The position numbers and the translations under genes are program-made. Source: Leptolyngbyaceae cyanobacterium (lineage in GTDB: Bacteria; Cyanobacteriota; Cyanobacteriia; Cyanobacteriales; Aerosakkonemataceae). From it: DNA of 64,000 bases. Location of the stretch: the NCBI GenBank assembly GCA_036703985.1, contig DATNQN010000070.1, forward strand, positions 62,001 through 126,000, read 5' to 3'. The notes under the pieces are model-generated. The model did not search any database. It saw nothing but the letters and a program-made list of their open reading frames with translations, and was not told the origin of the DNA. Shown here piece after piece: positions 1 to 9,126 of the stretch. Numbering within the stretch: position 1 is the first letter of the stretch; each line of letters begins with the position of its first letter.

Positions 1-2027
1 TAAATAAAGTTAATTGGGTTATTAATTTCGTGAGCCATACCAGCTACTAACTGCCCCAAACTGGACATTTTTTCGGTTTGAATTAGTTGAGCTTGGGTTC
101 GTTTTAAAGCGTCTAATGCTAATTCCAATTGTTCGGCTTTTTGATTGGCTGTGGTAGCAGCAGTGCAGCTTTCTTCATAAAGCTCTGCTTGATGAATTGC
201 GATCGCAGCTTGATCGGCTAATTGTTGTAATAAATCGAGTTCGTAAGATTGCCAATTTCTGGTTTCATAGCATTGATGGGCAATTAATAATCCCCACAAA
301 TAGTTGCTTCTCCTGATCGGTACTACTAAATTTGCTTGGACGTTAATACTTTGCAAAAATTCTACGTGACACTGGCTCAAACCTGCTTCAAGAATGTTCT
401 GAATTGCTCTTACCCTGCCAGCTTGATATTGATATGTATATTCTACTGGAAAGCAGTTGGGATCGTAAACCTGTCCTAAAATTGATAACTTATCATCTAT
501 CACGTCTTCTACTAACACCTTGCCTTCCCAAGTGTGGAGAAAATGATAAACGATTACTCGATCGGCGTTTAATAAATGCCTGACTTCTTGCACGATGGTT
601 TGCAAAATAGTCGGTAAATCTAAAGTACTGCGAATTTGATTGGTAACTTGCTTGAGTACTTTAGCTAGTTCCAGAGATTGCTGCAATTCGCTAGTTGTTT
701 GCTGCAATTCTTCTGTCCGATCTTTGACTTCGTTTTCAAGATTGGCATTCATGGCTTGTATTTGGTGATAAAGTTGATAATGCTGAATTGCCATTAAAAA
801 GTGATTGCCTAAAGCTTGAATCAGTTCAATTTCTTCTGTTGTCCATTCCCGTAATTGACCTTTTTTTAACTCTCGCCAAGCTTGAAAAGATTGGCGAGGA
901 GCTAATTGTTGATTGTTAGAATCGAATCTGCCCGCCCACCAGATTTCCGTGTTAATTTCATTGCTAAAAATAGTTAAATATCCAATAAATTGTTGGCAGT
1001 ACTGAAGAGGCATCACCAACAAACTGCGAATTCCTTGATTGCGAAATGCAGGAAGAAATGCTGCTAGATTGGTTTCGTTATATAGGTCTTTAATTATCCA
1101 GGGATCGGATATTCGACCACCTTTTACTTCTGGATGAGTAGCTTTTAAATATGAGTTAATCGCTGCCTGCCATAAAGGATTTTCTTCGATTAAATTATGG
1201 TTGTTTGTAGCAGGTAATTTTGGCTGTAATCCCCAGGTATATAACTGAGATGATGAATAATTATTCGGTGGTGTAATGTAAAGTCTACCGCCGCAACCTT
1301 GCAATGCAATTACTGTTTCTTCTAAGGCTGCTTGTAGGGGTGGAATTTGTCTGTTATGAAGTAAAGTTACTACTTTGTTAACGGTAGATTCCCGTTGGGC
1401 TTGTTGTCTGGCTTGACTGAAAAGAATTGATTGGGAAATGGCGATCGAAACTTGATCGGCTACTCGTTGCACGAATTCTAATTCATTAAGTGCGATCGCA
1501 CGAGGTTCAGAGTGGTGAGATACTAATAATCCCCACAATTTTTCTCGATGTAAAATTGGTACAACTAAAGAAAACTGTACCCCCATTGCTAATAAGTATT
1601 GAATGTGGCAAGCGTCGGCTGCTCGATAATGTATATCGAGATTTTTCAAAGGTTTTCCTGTTTCTGCACAGTCTAGCGGACTAATACCAATTTTTTGGGA
1701 AGCCACGTTTACTGTCGAACGCTGACGAGCCTTTAAAAACTGTTCTCGAGCATCATTTGGAATATCATCTGCGGGGAAGTTTAAACCTAACAAAGATGGC
1801 AAGCTATTTGGCTGAACTGATTCGGCAATTACCTGTCCGCTACCATTAGTATGAAAACGATAAACAAGGGCGCGATCGGTTTGTAAAAAAGCCCGAATTT
1901 CTCCTACAGTTGCCGTTAAAATTTCTTCTAATTCTAGTGTTTGACGAATCCGATTAGTGATTCCATTTAGCAAAACTTCTTGGTTAATTTCTTCCTGTAG
2001 TTCTTGCGTATTATTGAGCAGGTTCAT
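1..2027 (-). CDS. GAF-domain sensor histidine kinase with two Cys-His chromophore-type GAFs (3' end missing)
   Basis: The frame opens at an ATG at 2025-2027 and runs off the left edge, so about 675 residues are visible. I read three GAF-like domains (about 18-200, 215-400 and 470-640) followed by the start of a HisKA domain. The H-box motif [12 protein letters not shown] puts the phospho-acceptor at His666, and the ATPase domain lies outside the window. GAF1 has a phytochrome-like DIP segment ([11 protein letters not shown]) and the motif [12 protein letters not shown] with Cys140-His. GAF3 has SQCHVEFLQ with Cys553-His, followed by a LVVPI strand. Cys-His dyads at this place bind linear tetrapyrroles in phytochromes and cyanobacteriochromes, so a light-sensing kinase is inferred; bilin binding is not proven. 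The middle GAF lacks the dyad. No cognate regulator is adjacent. Confidence 0.88.
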   Translation of the reverse strand, partial: MNLLNNTQELQEEINQEVLLNGITNRIRQTLELEEILTATVGEIRAFLQTDRALVYRFHTNGSGQVIAESVQPNSLPSLLGLNFPADDIPNDAREQFLKARQRSTVNVASQKIGISPLDCAETGKPLKNLDIHYRAADACHIQYLLAMGVQFSLVVPILHREKLWGLLVSHHSEPRAIALNELEFVQRVADQVSIAISQSILFSQARQQAQRESTVNKVVTLLHNRQIPPLQAALEETVIALQGCGGRLYITPPNNYSSSQLYTWGLQPKLPATNNHNLIEENPLWQAAINSYLKATHPEVKGGRISDPWIIKDLYNETNLAAFLPAFRNQGIRSLLVMPLQYCQQFIGYLTIFSNEINTEIWWAGRFDSNNQQLAPRQSFQAWRELKKGQLREWTTEEIELIQALGNHFLMAIQHYQLYHQIQAMNANLENEVKDRTEELQQTTSELQQSLELAKVLKQVTNQIRSTLDLPTILQTIVQEVRHLLNADRVIVYHFLHTWEGKVLVEDVIDDKLSILGQVYDPNCFPVEYTYQYQAGRVRAIQNILEAGLSQCHVEFLQSINVQANLVVPIRRSNYLWGLLIAHQCYETRNWQSYELDLLQQLADQAAIAIHQAELYEESCTAATTANQKAEQLELALDALKRTQAQLIQTEKMSSLGQLVAGMAHEINNPINFI

Positions 2028-2341
2028 TCTTTATATCCACTAAAACTAATTGTATATAATAGTGATATGTTAATATTAAATTTATTTAAATAGCTTATTA
2101 TATAAATTAAAAAAAATTCGTTTAAATTTACATAAATTAATTTACTGGATGAATAAATAACAAGAAAATTATTTAAAAAAGATTTTGTCATCTGTAATAC
2201 TACTGAACAAGGTCATCCCAGAGGAATATAACCCCTGAAATAAAACTTTTTTACTATATTATGCAACTTAGGATAGGGTATGACAAGCTATAGAGATGAC
2301 TAAGCTTAAGTATGTTCGCTGATTTAAACAGAGGAAATACT
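2028..2341. other. AT-rich divergent intergenic region
   Basis: These 314 bases separate the leftward kinase from a rightward small gene and must hold both promoters. The stretch 2040-2160 is very A/T rich with runs of TTAAAT. I see no convincing RNA gene, repeat or complete open frame here. Confidence 0.4.
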
Positions 2342-2551
2342 ATGCCAGGTGGTCATGCTAGCCATAAAGGAACTTCCACAAAACCCAATACCAATGCTAA
2401 TGATGTAATAGACGACGCTGCCGACCCCACCATAGATGTAGAGCAAATGGTCGATTTAGGTGGGGATTCTACTAGATTGGATGAAGCACCAGAAAATTCT
2501 GCTGCTACTGAAAGACCGAGCAATCAATCGAAATCTGAACGTAGCAAATAA
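2342..2551 (+). CDS. small acidic hypothetical protein
   Basis: A 69-residue polar, acidic protein rich in Asp, Asn, Ser and Thr, with no hydrophobic segment; probably soluble and partly disordered. I chose the ATG at 2342 because GAGGA at 2331-2335 lies six bases before it. An in-frame ATG at 2312 has no such site and would add ten residues. The middle (DPTIDVEQMVDLGG) is the only part that looks foldable. It is followed after 160 bp by a palindromic terminator, so it is probably transcribed alone. I do not recognise the family. Confidence 0.6.
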   Translation: MPGGHASHKGTSTKPNTNANDVIDDAADPTIDVEQMVDLGGDSTRLDEAPENSAATERPSNQSKSERSK

Positions 2552-2710
2552 GAGTTGGTTTGCCCACCGCTATAAGTCGTTAATTTTATGCGACATATAG
2601 CTGATAATTGATAGCCAATCGATTATCAAATCGCTATTTCACCCCAGCGCGTGATTTTTGCGATCGCGAAAATTGATTAATCTGTAAATACAATGGATTC
2701 ACCCCGATCG

Positions 2711-2734
2711 AACCCCTAGCGCTAGGGGTTTTTG
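2711..2734 (+). terminator. intrinsic terminator after the small acidic gene
   Basis: A perfect inverted repeat, AACCCCTAGC followed directly by GCTAGGGGTT, precedes a run of T. The effective loop is the central AGCGCT. It lies 160 bp after the stop at 2551. Confidence 0.6.
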
Positions 2735-2929
2735 TTTGAATATTAAATCGGGCAGCAGAAATATCAAACTTTTTTCCAAAGCCCCTATACGAAATATCAA
2801 ATTAACCGATAAATCCTTCTCTAGATTGATGAACTGCTGATTAACAATTTGGTTTTTTTTAAAAAGTTAACGCTTGAAAGTAATGAATGAGTACAGCAAC
2901 AGTATTCATCAAAATTTCACAATAATACT

Positions 2930-3082
2930 ATGACTTTTTCTAAACAGATATCCCAACGCTGGAAATATTTTTTAGGAAGCTTATTTTACTTAAGCTATGC
3001 CCCGAATGCAATGATATATTCCCGAAAGAGAGATGCCATTGAAAAAGCATTTACCCCAATAGAAACAGGAGAACCAGTGTAA
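2930..3082 (+). CDS. possible 50-residue basic protein
   Basis: Reading from the ATG at 2930 gives 50 codons to TAA at 3080-3082. The product has an aromatic, weakly hydrophobic stretch (YFLGSLFYLSYAP) followed by a basic patch (YSRKRDAIEKAF) and an acidic tail. There is no clear ribosome site. The gene sits alone between a terminator and the GNAT gene. The amino-acid pattern looks protein-like but I know no family; it could be a chance frame. Confidence 0.35.
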   Translation: MTFSKQISQRWKYFLGSLFYLSYAPNAMIYSRKRDAIEKAFTPIETGEPV

Positions 3083-3183
3083 ATGATAAAGGATGAATTA
3101 GAAAAAAGAAGATAAATCAGATATATTAATTAATATTTACCTAGATTGTTCATTTCATCCTTCAAACTTCATACTTTAACTTT

Positions 3184-3675
3184 ATGAAGATTCGTCCGGC
3201 TATACTAAGTGATGTTCCCGCCGTGCTACCGATGGTTGCCAAAATTTGTGCTTTACACGAATCTTGGGATGCCGCCAAATATGGATTTTTACCAAATCCA
3301 GCTTTGCGGTACGAACGTTGGTTAATGAAATTAGCTAATAGCGATCGCGCAATTTTTCTAGTCGCAGATACCGAAACTACTGACAACCCCAAAACACTAA
3401 TTTTAGCAGGTTTTTTAGTTGCCACAGTAGAAGGAGAAATCCCCATTTATCGACTCAAAGAATACGGTTTTATTCACGATATTTGGGTAGAACCTGAATA
3501 TCGTCACGCCGGAATAGCACGGCAAATGGTAAAACAGACTATAGAACTTTTTCACCAGATGGGAGTAAAACAAATTCGCCTCGATACTGCCGTACCGAAC
3601 GAAGCAGCAAGGCGCTTGTTTTCCTCCTGCGGTTTCCGTACCAGCACGATCGAGATGTTAGTCGAATTAGAGTAA
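3184..3675 (+). CDS. GNAT-family N-acetyltransferase
   Basis: A 163-residue single-domain acetyltransferase that would transfer the acetyl group of acetyl-CoA to an amine; the substrate cannot be told from sequence. The N-terminus MKIRPAILSDVPAV is the usual GNAT beta1/alpha1. The acetyl-CoA loop is seen as HDIWVEPEYRHAGIARQM (about residues 98-115), a good R/Q-x-x-G-x-A-type pyrophosphate loop with His where Gly is more common. The motif RRLFSSCGF near 145-153 is the usual beta6/beta7 end. Its stop lies only four bases before the next ATG, so the two genes are very likely cotranscribed. Confidence 0.85.
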   Translation: MKIRPAILSDVPAVLPMVAKICALHESWDAAKYGFLPNPALRYERWLMKLANSDRAIFLVADTETTDNPKTLILAGFLVATVEGEIPIYRLKEYGFIHDIWVEPEYRHAGIARQMVKQTIELFHQMGVKQIRLDTAVPNEAARRLFSSCGFRTSTIEMLVELE

Positions 3676-3679
3676 CCTT

Positions 3680-5086
3680 ATGACAACTTATATCAATCAA
3701 CCACCAGTTCGCCGTTATCGTTGGTTATCTCGATTAATTGCGATCGTAGCTTTGATTAACTTAATGTTAGTATGCTTTGACATTAGTTACATACCTTGGC
3801 GGGATTTTTATCTAAAATTTACACCTCAAATCACGGAATTATACGATCCGATTAAGGGAATTGAACCCCATCGAGATACTCAAAAATATCTGAATCAAGT
3901 AGACGAATTAGAACAAAAAATAACCGAAACGGGTTTAGATTCTGCTGAGGTGAAAAAGTGTCTCGACCGACTAGCAAACCTCAGCGATTACATGATTCAA
4001 GAGAATCCTTTTGCGATCGCCAATAAAAGCGGACAGCTAGAAAAGATTAAAAATATCATCCGCGATCGCATAAAAAATGATTCCTCTCGGCAAGCTTTCC
4101 AGCAATTTTGGAGCCAAGCCTATTTATCCAAAACAGGATGGCAGCAAGAACTAGCTTTTTTTAACAGTAATATTCGTCCTTTAATGCAAACCAATTATTA
4201 TCGCCATTTAGCCACAAACGGTCAACCTTTTGATAAATTTTGGTTGCTCGATCTACCATTCGTAATTTTATTTTCACTGGATTACTTAGTGCGGGTGATA
4301 TCTCTTAAACGCAATACACCCCACTTAAATTTATTAGCAGCAATCCTCAGACGCTGGTATGACATTTTTCTATTATTACCCTTCTGGCGTTGGTTGCGAT
4401 TATTACCCGTTACCATTCGCTTGCACCAATCGCGATTAATCAATCTCGACCCGATCAGAGAGCAAATAAATCATGATTTTGTTGCTAATTTCGCAGAAGA
4501 AATGACGGAAGTGGTAGGAATGCGAATGATTAGCCAAATGCAAGACTCGATCAAAAAAGGTGAAGTATCGCGCTGGCTTCTCCATTCAAATCATCGCCGT
4601 CCTTATATTGATATCAATAATACTAACGAAATGCAGGCGATCGCATCTCGCATTATCCAATTAAGCGTATATGATGTAATCCCTCAAATTCAACCAGATT
4701 TACAAGCCTTACTCCATCAACTAATTGAAAATGCCCTCAGCCAATCACCAGTTTACAAACAACTTCACAATATCCCAGGCGTGAATAATTTGCAAAATCA
4801 ATTGGCTGAAAACTTAGCTAGAGATTTAACTCAAACCGCCTACAAAACCCTCACTACCACAATGGAAGACCCCGCAGTAGTAGAATTAACGAGTCGTTTA
4901 ATGAATAAATTTACAGGTGCATTAGAAATCGAACTAAAGAAAAAGCATCATCAAACAGAAATCGAATCATTACTGATCGATATGTTAGAAGAAATCAAAA
5001 TTAACTACGTTAAAGGAATTGCAGAAGGCGGGGTAGAAAAAATCTTGTCCGAATCCGAACAAGTGCGCCAGATAGTTAGACAGTAA
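3680..5086 (+). CDS. conserved membrane-anchored protein of unknown function
   Basis: 468 residues. An N-terminal membrane segment at about 18-35 (LIAIVALINLMLVCFDISY) is followed by a polar, helical region (about 50-175). Two closely spaced hydrophobic segments follow (about 190-205, FVILFSLDYLVRV, and 225-245, a Trp-rich stretch DIFLLLPFWRWLRLL), and then a long soluble helical C-terminus rich in Asn, Gln and Glu. The layout loosely resembles the voltage-sensor end of ion channels, but no pore is visible. It is coupled to the GNAT gene four bases upstream. Proteins of this kind occur in cyanobacteria; no function is known to me. Confidence 0.7.
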   Translation: MTTYINQPPVRRYRWLSRLIAIVALINLMLVCFDISYIPWRDFYLKFTPQITELYDPIKGIEPHRDTQKYLNQVDELEQKITETGLDSAEVKKCLDRLANLSDYMIQENPFAIANKSGQLEKIKNIIRDRIKNDSSRQAFQQFWSQAYLSKTGWQQELAFFNSNIRPLMQTNYYRHLATNGQPFDKFWLLDLPFVILFSLDYLVRVISLKRNTPHLNLLAAILRRWYDIFLLLPFWRWLRLLPVTIRLHQSRLINLDPIREQINHDFVANFAEEMTEVVGMRMISQMQDSIKKGEVSRWLLHSNHRRPYIDINNTNEMQAIASRIIQLSVYDVIPQIQPDLQALLHQLIENALSQSPVYKQLHNIPGVNNLQNQLAENLARDLTQTAYKTLTTTMEDPAVVELTSRLMNKFTGALEIELKKKHHQTEIESLLIDMLEEIKINYVKGIAEGGVEKILSESEQVRQIVRQ

Positions 5087-5103
5087 ACGAGGAATAGTTA
5101 AGG

Positions 5104-5134
5104 GTAGGGGCGTTTGCTACGCGATCGCCCCTAC
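5104..5134. repeat. GTAGGGGCG hairpin repeat
   Basis: GTAGGGGCG (5104-5112) pairs with CGCCCCTAC (5126-5134) around a 13-base loop that contains a HIP1-like CGATCG. Hairpins with these arms are common dispersed repeats in filamentous cyanobacteria. It lies 18 bp after the membrane-protein gene and could help end its transcript, but no T-run follows. Confidence 0.5.
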
Positions 5135-5447
5135 AAAGCAACAACTTAACCTGGAAAATGCCACCTGTGACGCCAATCACAAAACACTGCTCGTAGCATC
5201 ACCGATTGAAAAGTTATCAAATCACTTAAAAACGTCTAATTAATCACGCTTTTCCACGATTATTATCATCATTTCTAGGTACTGCCATCACCGTGAATTA
5301 ACTCAAAACAGCCGAATATAAAAATATAAGCTCTCAATCAGCAAACAATATTAAATTTAACCTGATAACCCAAAAAATTATTTGTAAGTTTCCCATAACG
5401 CTGGAAGTTTAATTGACAACTTGGATTTCCTCTCCCTTTGGCAAGGC

Positions 5448-5475
5448 AGCCCGGTAGAATGACCGGGCTTTTTTA
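5448..5475 (+). terminator. strong rightward intrinsic terminator
   Basis: AGCCCGGT (5448-5455) pairs with ACCGGGCT (5462-5469) around a six-base loop and is followed by six T on the plus strand. The nearest rightward gene ends 360 bp upstream, so it ends either a long 3' UTR or an unannotated short transcript in 5135-5447. That interval holds no open frame I trust. Confidence 0.7.
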
Positions 5476-5483
5476 TTTCGGGA

Positions 5484-5723
5484 TCACATTTTAGCCTTAG
5501 CAGTGAGCGTCACGTCACTCATTCCCCACGTCTTAAAAAATTGGCGAAATAACTCTTGACTAGCTGAAGCCATATTTCCATCACTTTCAATGATTCCTCC
5601 TTCAATCAACGTTCCGCCATCAGTGCGGAATACCAACTTCATTTCGCCATTTTCATCTGTTTGGACAGACAAACTACCCCTCGCCAAAACTTGACCGGCA
5701 CGACTAGAAATCGTACAACGCAT
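5484..5723 (-). CDS. small conserved hypothetical protein
   Basis: A 79-residue soluble protein with an N-terminal half that looks like a small beta sheet (RCTISSRAGQVLARGSLSV, then EMKLVFRTDGGTLIEGG) and an amphipathic helix (SQELFRQFFKTWGM) near the end. AGGAA lies a little more than ten bases before the ATG at 5723. It follows the MBL-fold gene by 25 bp on the same strand, so they are probably one operon. I do not recognise a named family. Confidence 0.65.
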   Translation of the reverse strand: MRCTISSRAGQVLARGSLSVQTDENGEMKLVFRTDGGTLIEGGIIESDGNMASASQELFRQFFKTWGMSDVTLTAKAKM

Positions 5724-5748
5724 TTTTAAATGATTCCTGAATGAACGA

Positions 5749-6528
5749 TTAGAGGCTTAAAGCTCGTTGCTGTAATTGTAGTTCAAATCGTTCTCCTGGT
5801 TTTGGTTCTAGCGCCCTTGTAGCGAGATTGCTTTCAGCTAATTGAGTCTGAAATTCATCTACGCTTCCCACTGCACGCAGCAAAGACATTAGTAACCCTT
5901 CAAATATCACATCACCACCTGCGGCTGTGGGCAAAATAAATTGAGGTTGCAACAATTTCGTTACTTCCAACGCACTTTTAGTACCCTTAATAATTGGTCC
6001 GATTATGGGTAAAGCTAAGTCAATAATGGGAGTAATCACCACATCAACAGGTGCTACTTCTTTCAATGATGGAGAATGATAACCGTGAGGTTCGTAGTAA
6101 AGAGTTAAACCAGTTTCTAATTCTTTGATGAGATAAGCATTTTCTACCGTTGTTGGGCCAATGGGAGAGCCGGGAAATGCTTTAATTTCCAAACTATTGT
6201 CGAAAGTGAAAGTTTCACCGGGAGGAAGTGCCGTTACGCGATCGTAACCTAAATTTAACGCTACTTTCGCAGCATTGGGAGAACCGACGACCGGAATAGT
6301 TTTATCAAGCTGCTGGAGAGTTGGCGGGTGAGCGTGGTCTTCCAAACCTTGAGATAAAAGAATTAAGTCAAGATTTTCTGGAATGGAGTATTGAGTATTT
6401 TTAGTGCCTTTAAACAGCCAGTCCAATTTGCCAAAAACTAACTTACCAACCAGCCAAGGATCGAGTAAAATTCGTTTACCACCGATTTCTATTAACCAAG
6501 AGTTACTGTCTAACCAAGTTAGGTACAT
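5749..6528 (-). CDS. metallo-beta-lactamase-fold protein with degenerate metal site
   Basis: 259 residues with the UlaG-like MBL layout: MYLTWLDSNSWLIEIGGKRI, then LLDPW, then a LDLILLS strand. The metal-binding HxHxDH motif that should follow reads SQGLEDH (59-65), so the first two His are Gln and Leu while Asp64 and His65 remain. The later conserved His before the C-terminus (usually in IPMH) is also missing (ILPTAAGGD). Loss of zinc-hydrolase activity is therefore likely, or the chemistry is different. It overlaps nothing and heads a probable two-gene operon with the small protein at 5484-5723. Confidence 0.8.
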   Translation of the reverse strand: MYLTWLDSNSWLIEIGGKRILLDPWLVGKLVFGKLDWLFKGTKNTQYSIPENLDLILLSQGLEDHAHPPTLQQLDKTIPVVGSPNAAKVALNLGYDRVTALPPGETFTFDNSLEIKAFPGSPIGPTTVENAYLIKELETGLTLYYEPHGYHSPSLKEVAPVDVVITPIIDLALPIIGPIIKGTKSALEVTKLLQPQFILPTAAGGDVIFEGLLMSLLRAVGSVDEFQTQLAESNLATRALEPKPGERFELQLQQRALSL

Positions 6529-6592
6529 AGCAGGTATTCAAAATTTCGTCTGTTTTTATTTTAAGGATTTGTTAAAAAATATTAAATACCGA

Positions 6593-7324
6593 TCAATCAT
6601 GAATTGTGCCATCGGGCATGATTGCACCACTGAGCTTGGCTCCGATAAATTTGACTAAGATTCGATTACCACTCCCAATATTAGCACCTCTTAAATCGGC
6701 TCCTCGTAAGTCGGCTCCGCTGAAATCCGCTCCCACTAAGTTAGCTTCTCGTAAATTGGCGTCCCGCAAGTCAGCTTGTAACAAGTTGGCTCTAAATAAA
6801 TTTGCTTTAAATAAGTTAGCGCCAGCCAAAATAGTTTTATGTAAAAAAGTGTCTTTAAGATTCGCATTACTCAAGTTAGCATGACTGAGATTTCTGCTAG
6901 ATAAATCTTTTTCGCTTAAATTAGCACCACTAAAATCTCTGCCACTTAAATCTAGGTCGTGCTTGTTAGTTGAATGTTGATGAGGCGGGTTTTGGGGTGG
7001 CGTATGGTGTTTGTAATTTTGATGATGATGAGAATAATGCGGTTCTGATTGTGGTGTGTGGTGTTTGTAATACTGATGCTGAGGATAATGGGAATTTTGT
7101 GGAGTTGCTGTTACTCGCTGAGGTTGGGAAGAGCGCAAACGATCCCTTGCTTCATTAATCTCTTTTAATTTATCTTGTGCTTTTTGTTGTAGTCTAATAT
7201 TATCTTTTGGAATTCGATCGGGATGCCAAATAAAGGCCAAGTCTTTGTAAGCCTGGTTGACTTCCTCGATTGTCGCTCCTGGCTGTAAATCCAAAACCCG
7301 ATACCATTTTTCCAAATCTTTCAT
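6593..7324 (-). CDS. J-domain / pentapeptide-repeat fusion protein
   Basis: 243 residues in three parts. Residues 1-70 are a DnaJ J-domain with the essential HPD tripeptide (FIWHPDRIPKD), which stimulates Hsp70 ATPase. Residues about 75-125 form a low-complexity linker very rich in His, Tyr, Gln and Pro. Residues about 125-235 are pentapeptide repeats of the A(D/N)LxX type (for example GADLRGADLRGANI), which fold as a right-handed quadrilateral beta helix. It would tether a DnaK partner to whatever the beta helix binds. The His-rich linker could bind metal. It is transcribed leftwards just upstream of the MBL-fold gene (64 bp). Confidence 0.88.
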   Translation of the reverse strand: MKDLEKWYRVLDLQPGATIEEVNQAYKDLAFIWHPDRIPKDNIRLQQKAQDKLKEINEARDRLRSSQPQRVTATPQNSHYPQHQYYKHHTPQSEPHYSHHHQNYKHHTPPQNPPHQHSTNKHDLDLSGRDFSGANLSEKDLSSRNLSHANLSNANLKDTFLHKTILAGANLFKANLFRANLLQADLRDANLREANLVGADFSGADLRGADLRGANIGSGNRILVKFIGAKLSGAIMPDGTIHD

Positions 7325-7448
7325 AAAACTTTTTTGCTGTCACAAATCATTAATTAAAGATTAATTACTATAGAGAACGATCGCTGTCAGTTCACTTTTG
7401 ACTTTTTTGAGTATAACATCTCTTTTTAGATGCCATTTTGCCGTAGTT

Positions 7449-8222
7449 ATGGATACGAAAACATTGATTCAATTTTTCCCGAAAATAACAGCTTGTATCT
7501 TATTATTCCTATTGACCCTATTCTGGAGTCCCTGTCAAAGCTTGGGAGCTACAGTTTTTTCTAACTCTAGCGCTATTTATCAGGAACGGACAACCCATAA
7601 CCCAGATGGCATAGGGAAATTTTACATGGGCAGAGAAATTGCGCGGGTAATGGGACACCAAGCGGCGGGATGGTTGGAGCGATCGAACCGCGAGAAAGAA
7701 GAGCGTCCTTCGTTAGTAATACAAGGCTTGGACTTAAAACCAACTGATATTGTAGCAGATATAGGAGCCGGTACTGGTTATTTTGCTTTTCGGATTAGTC
7801 CTTTAGTTCCCCAAGGAAAAGTTTTTGCTGTCGATATCCAACCAGAGATGGTTGACATTATGGAATTCTTGAAAAAAGAAAAAGCTATTAATAATGTTGA
7901 GACTGTATTGGCAACCCTAACCGACCCAAAACTTCCCGATCGAAGCATTGATTTAGCGTTGATGGTAGATGCTTATCACGAATTTAGTTATCCTAAAGAA
8001 GTGATGGAAGGAATAGTAAAATCCCTCAAACCAGGCGGCAGAGTAGTATTAATCGAATATCGAGGGGAAAATCCTTTTGTGATGATTAAACCACTGCATA
8101 AAATGACTCAAAACCAAGTTCGCAAAGAAATGTCAGCAGTAGGTTTAAAATGGGTAGAAACTAAAAAGTTTTTGCCTCAACAGCACTTGATGATTTTTGA
8201 AAAAGGAGAGGCTAATGAATAG
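7449..8222 (+). CDS. SAM-dependent methyltransferase with N-terminal signal or anchor
   Basis: 257 residues. The Rossmann motif I is VADIGAGTGYFAFRI (about 100-114), followed by VFAVDIQPEMVD (motif II) and KPGGRVVLIEYRG (post-motif III), so this is a class I methyltransferase. Unusually, the protein begins with a clear signal-peptide-like segment (about 10-35: ACILLFLLTLFWSPCQSLGA), predicting export or membrane anchoring. I chose the ATG at 7449 because it gives a normal signal peptide; an upstream in-frame ATG at 7398 would add 17 residues ahead of it. Its last codons overlap the next methyltransferase gene by eight bases. The substrate is unknown. Confidence 0.82.
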   Translation: MDTKTLIQFFPKITACILLFLLTLFWSPCQSLGATVFSNSSAIYQERTTHNPDGIGKFYMGREIARVMGHQAAGWLERSNREKEERPSLVIQGLDLKPTDIVADIGAGTGYFAFRISPLVPQGKVFAVDIQPEMVDIMEFLKKEKAINNVETVLATLTDPKLPDRSIDLALMVDAYHEFSYPKEVMEGIVKSLKPGGRVVLIEYRGENPFVMIKPLHKMTQNQVRKEMSAVGLKWVETKKFLPQQHLMIFEKGEANE

Positions 8223-8814
8223 AGAACGCCCATTTCCTAACTGGGAAAATTTATATCAAGAACAGTCAGTCGAAACCATGCCTTGGTTTAATCCGGCTCT
8301 CGATGCCGATTTAGAAAAAGCATTAAATCAACTAAATTTGTCAGGAAAAACAGGATTAGATATCGGTACTGGGCCTGGTACTCAGGCGATCGCATTGGCA
8401 GAAAGAGGTTTTGAAGTTACGGCGGTGGATCTTTCTGCCACCGCGATCGAAAATGCCAAAACTAAAGCCAAAGACTTAAATATTAACTGGCAGCAGGACG
8501 ATATTCTCAATACTAAACTAGAGCGACAATTTGATTTCGCATTCGATCGAGGTTGTTTCCACGTTTTTGCTCCAGAGCAAAGACAAAATTACGTTTCCGT
8601 TGTCAATAAGTTAATCGTGCCTGAGGGTTACTTATTCCTAAAATGCTTTAGCTACAAGGAAACGAGAGAAGCTGGCCCTTATCGATTTACACCCCAAGAA
8701 ATCGAAGAAATTTTCCATAACCAATTCAAAATTATCGATATTCAAGAAACTGTATATCAAGGTACTCTGGAAATATTTCCGCAGGCTTTATTCTGCATTA
8801 TGCAAAAACCATGA
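8215..8814 (+). CDS. class I SAM methyltransferase (TPMT-like)
   Basis: 199 residues. WENLYQEQSVETMPWFNP at the N-terminus resembles the thiopurine/tellurite methyltransferase group. Motif I is GLDIGTGPGTQAIALAERG, motif II is VTAVDLSATAIENA, and FDFAFDRGCFHVF matches the motif IV region of this group. I chose the ATG at 8215 because AAAGGAGAGG sits just before it, inside the previous gene. An in-frame ATG at 8197 is upstream of that site. The eight-base overlap implies translational coupling with the exported methyltransferase. Confidence 0.85.
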   Translation: MNRERPFPNWENLYQEQSVETMPWFNPALDADLEKALNQLNLSGKTGLDIGTGPGTQAIALAERGFEVTAVDLSATAIENAKTKAKDLNINWQQDDILNTKLERQFDFAFDRGCFHVFAPEQRQNYVSVVNKLIVPEGYLFLKCFSYKETREAGPYRFTPQEIEEIFHNQFKIIDIQETVYQGTLEIFPQALFCIMQKP

Positions 8815-8850
8815 AAAACTGTTTTCACGGCTCTTTACTTATATAACAAG

Positions 8851-9126
8851 TCAAATTTGCTGATTTTGTTTAGCTGATTCTTCTAATTTAATTGCTAAAT
8901 CGATCGCAAATTTGACTTGATTGATAGTGGAAGCGAGGTCGTGTTCGTTTATCGGACATCCATATCTAGAAAAATCCTCGCTTGGATGTTGCCAACGCAA
9001 CCATAACTTTCCATTACTTACTTTTGTAGTCAGTTTCCAACCCCGATATCTAGCTGGGATTTGCTTTAAAGTATCTTTTGAGAGGTATGATTTTTCTCTA
9101 CATTCGGTATCATCTACTAACATCAT
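8851..9126 (-). CDS. hypothetical protein
   Basis: 91 residues, soluble. It holds a Trp-rich beta segment (YRGWKLTTKVSNGKLWLRW, about 28-46), a conserved-looking CPINEHDL and a C-terminal amphipathic helix (INQVKFAIDLAIKLEE). It converges with the methyltransferase gene 36 bp away. There is no strong ribosome site before the paired ATG codons at 9121-9126. I do not recognise a family, but the composition is protein-like. Confidence 0.5.
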   Translation of the reverse strand: MMLVDDTECREKSYLSKDTLKQIPARYRGWKLTTKVSNGKLWLRWQHPSEDFSRYGCPINEHDLASTINQVKFAIDLAIKLEESAKQNQQI

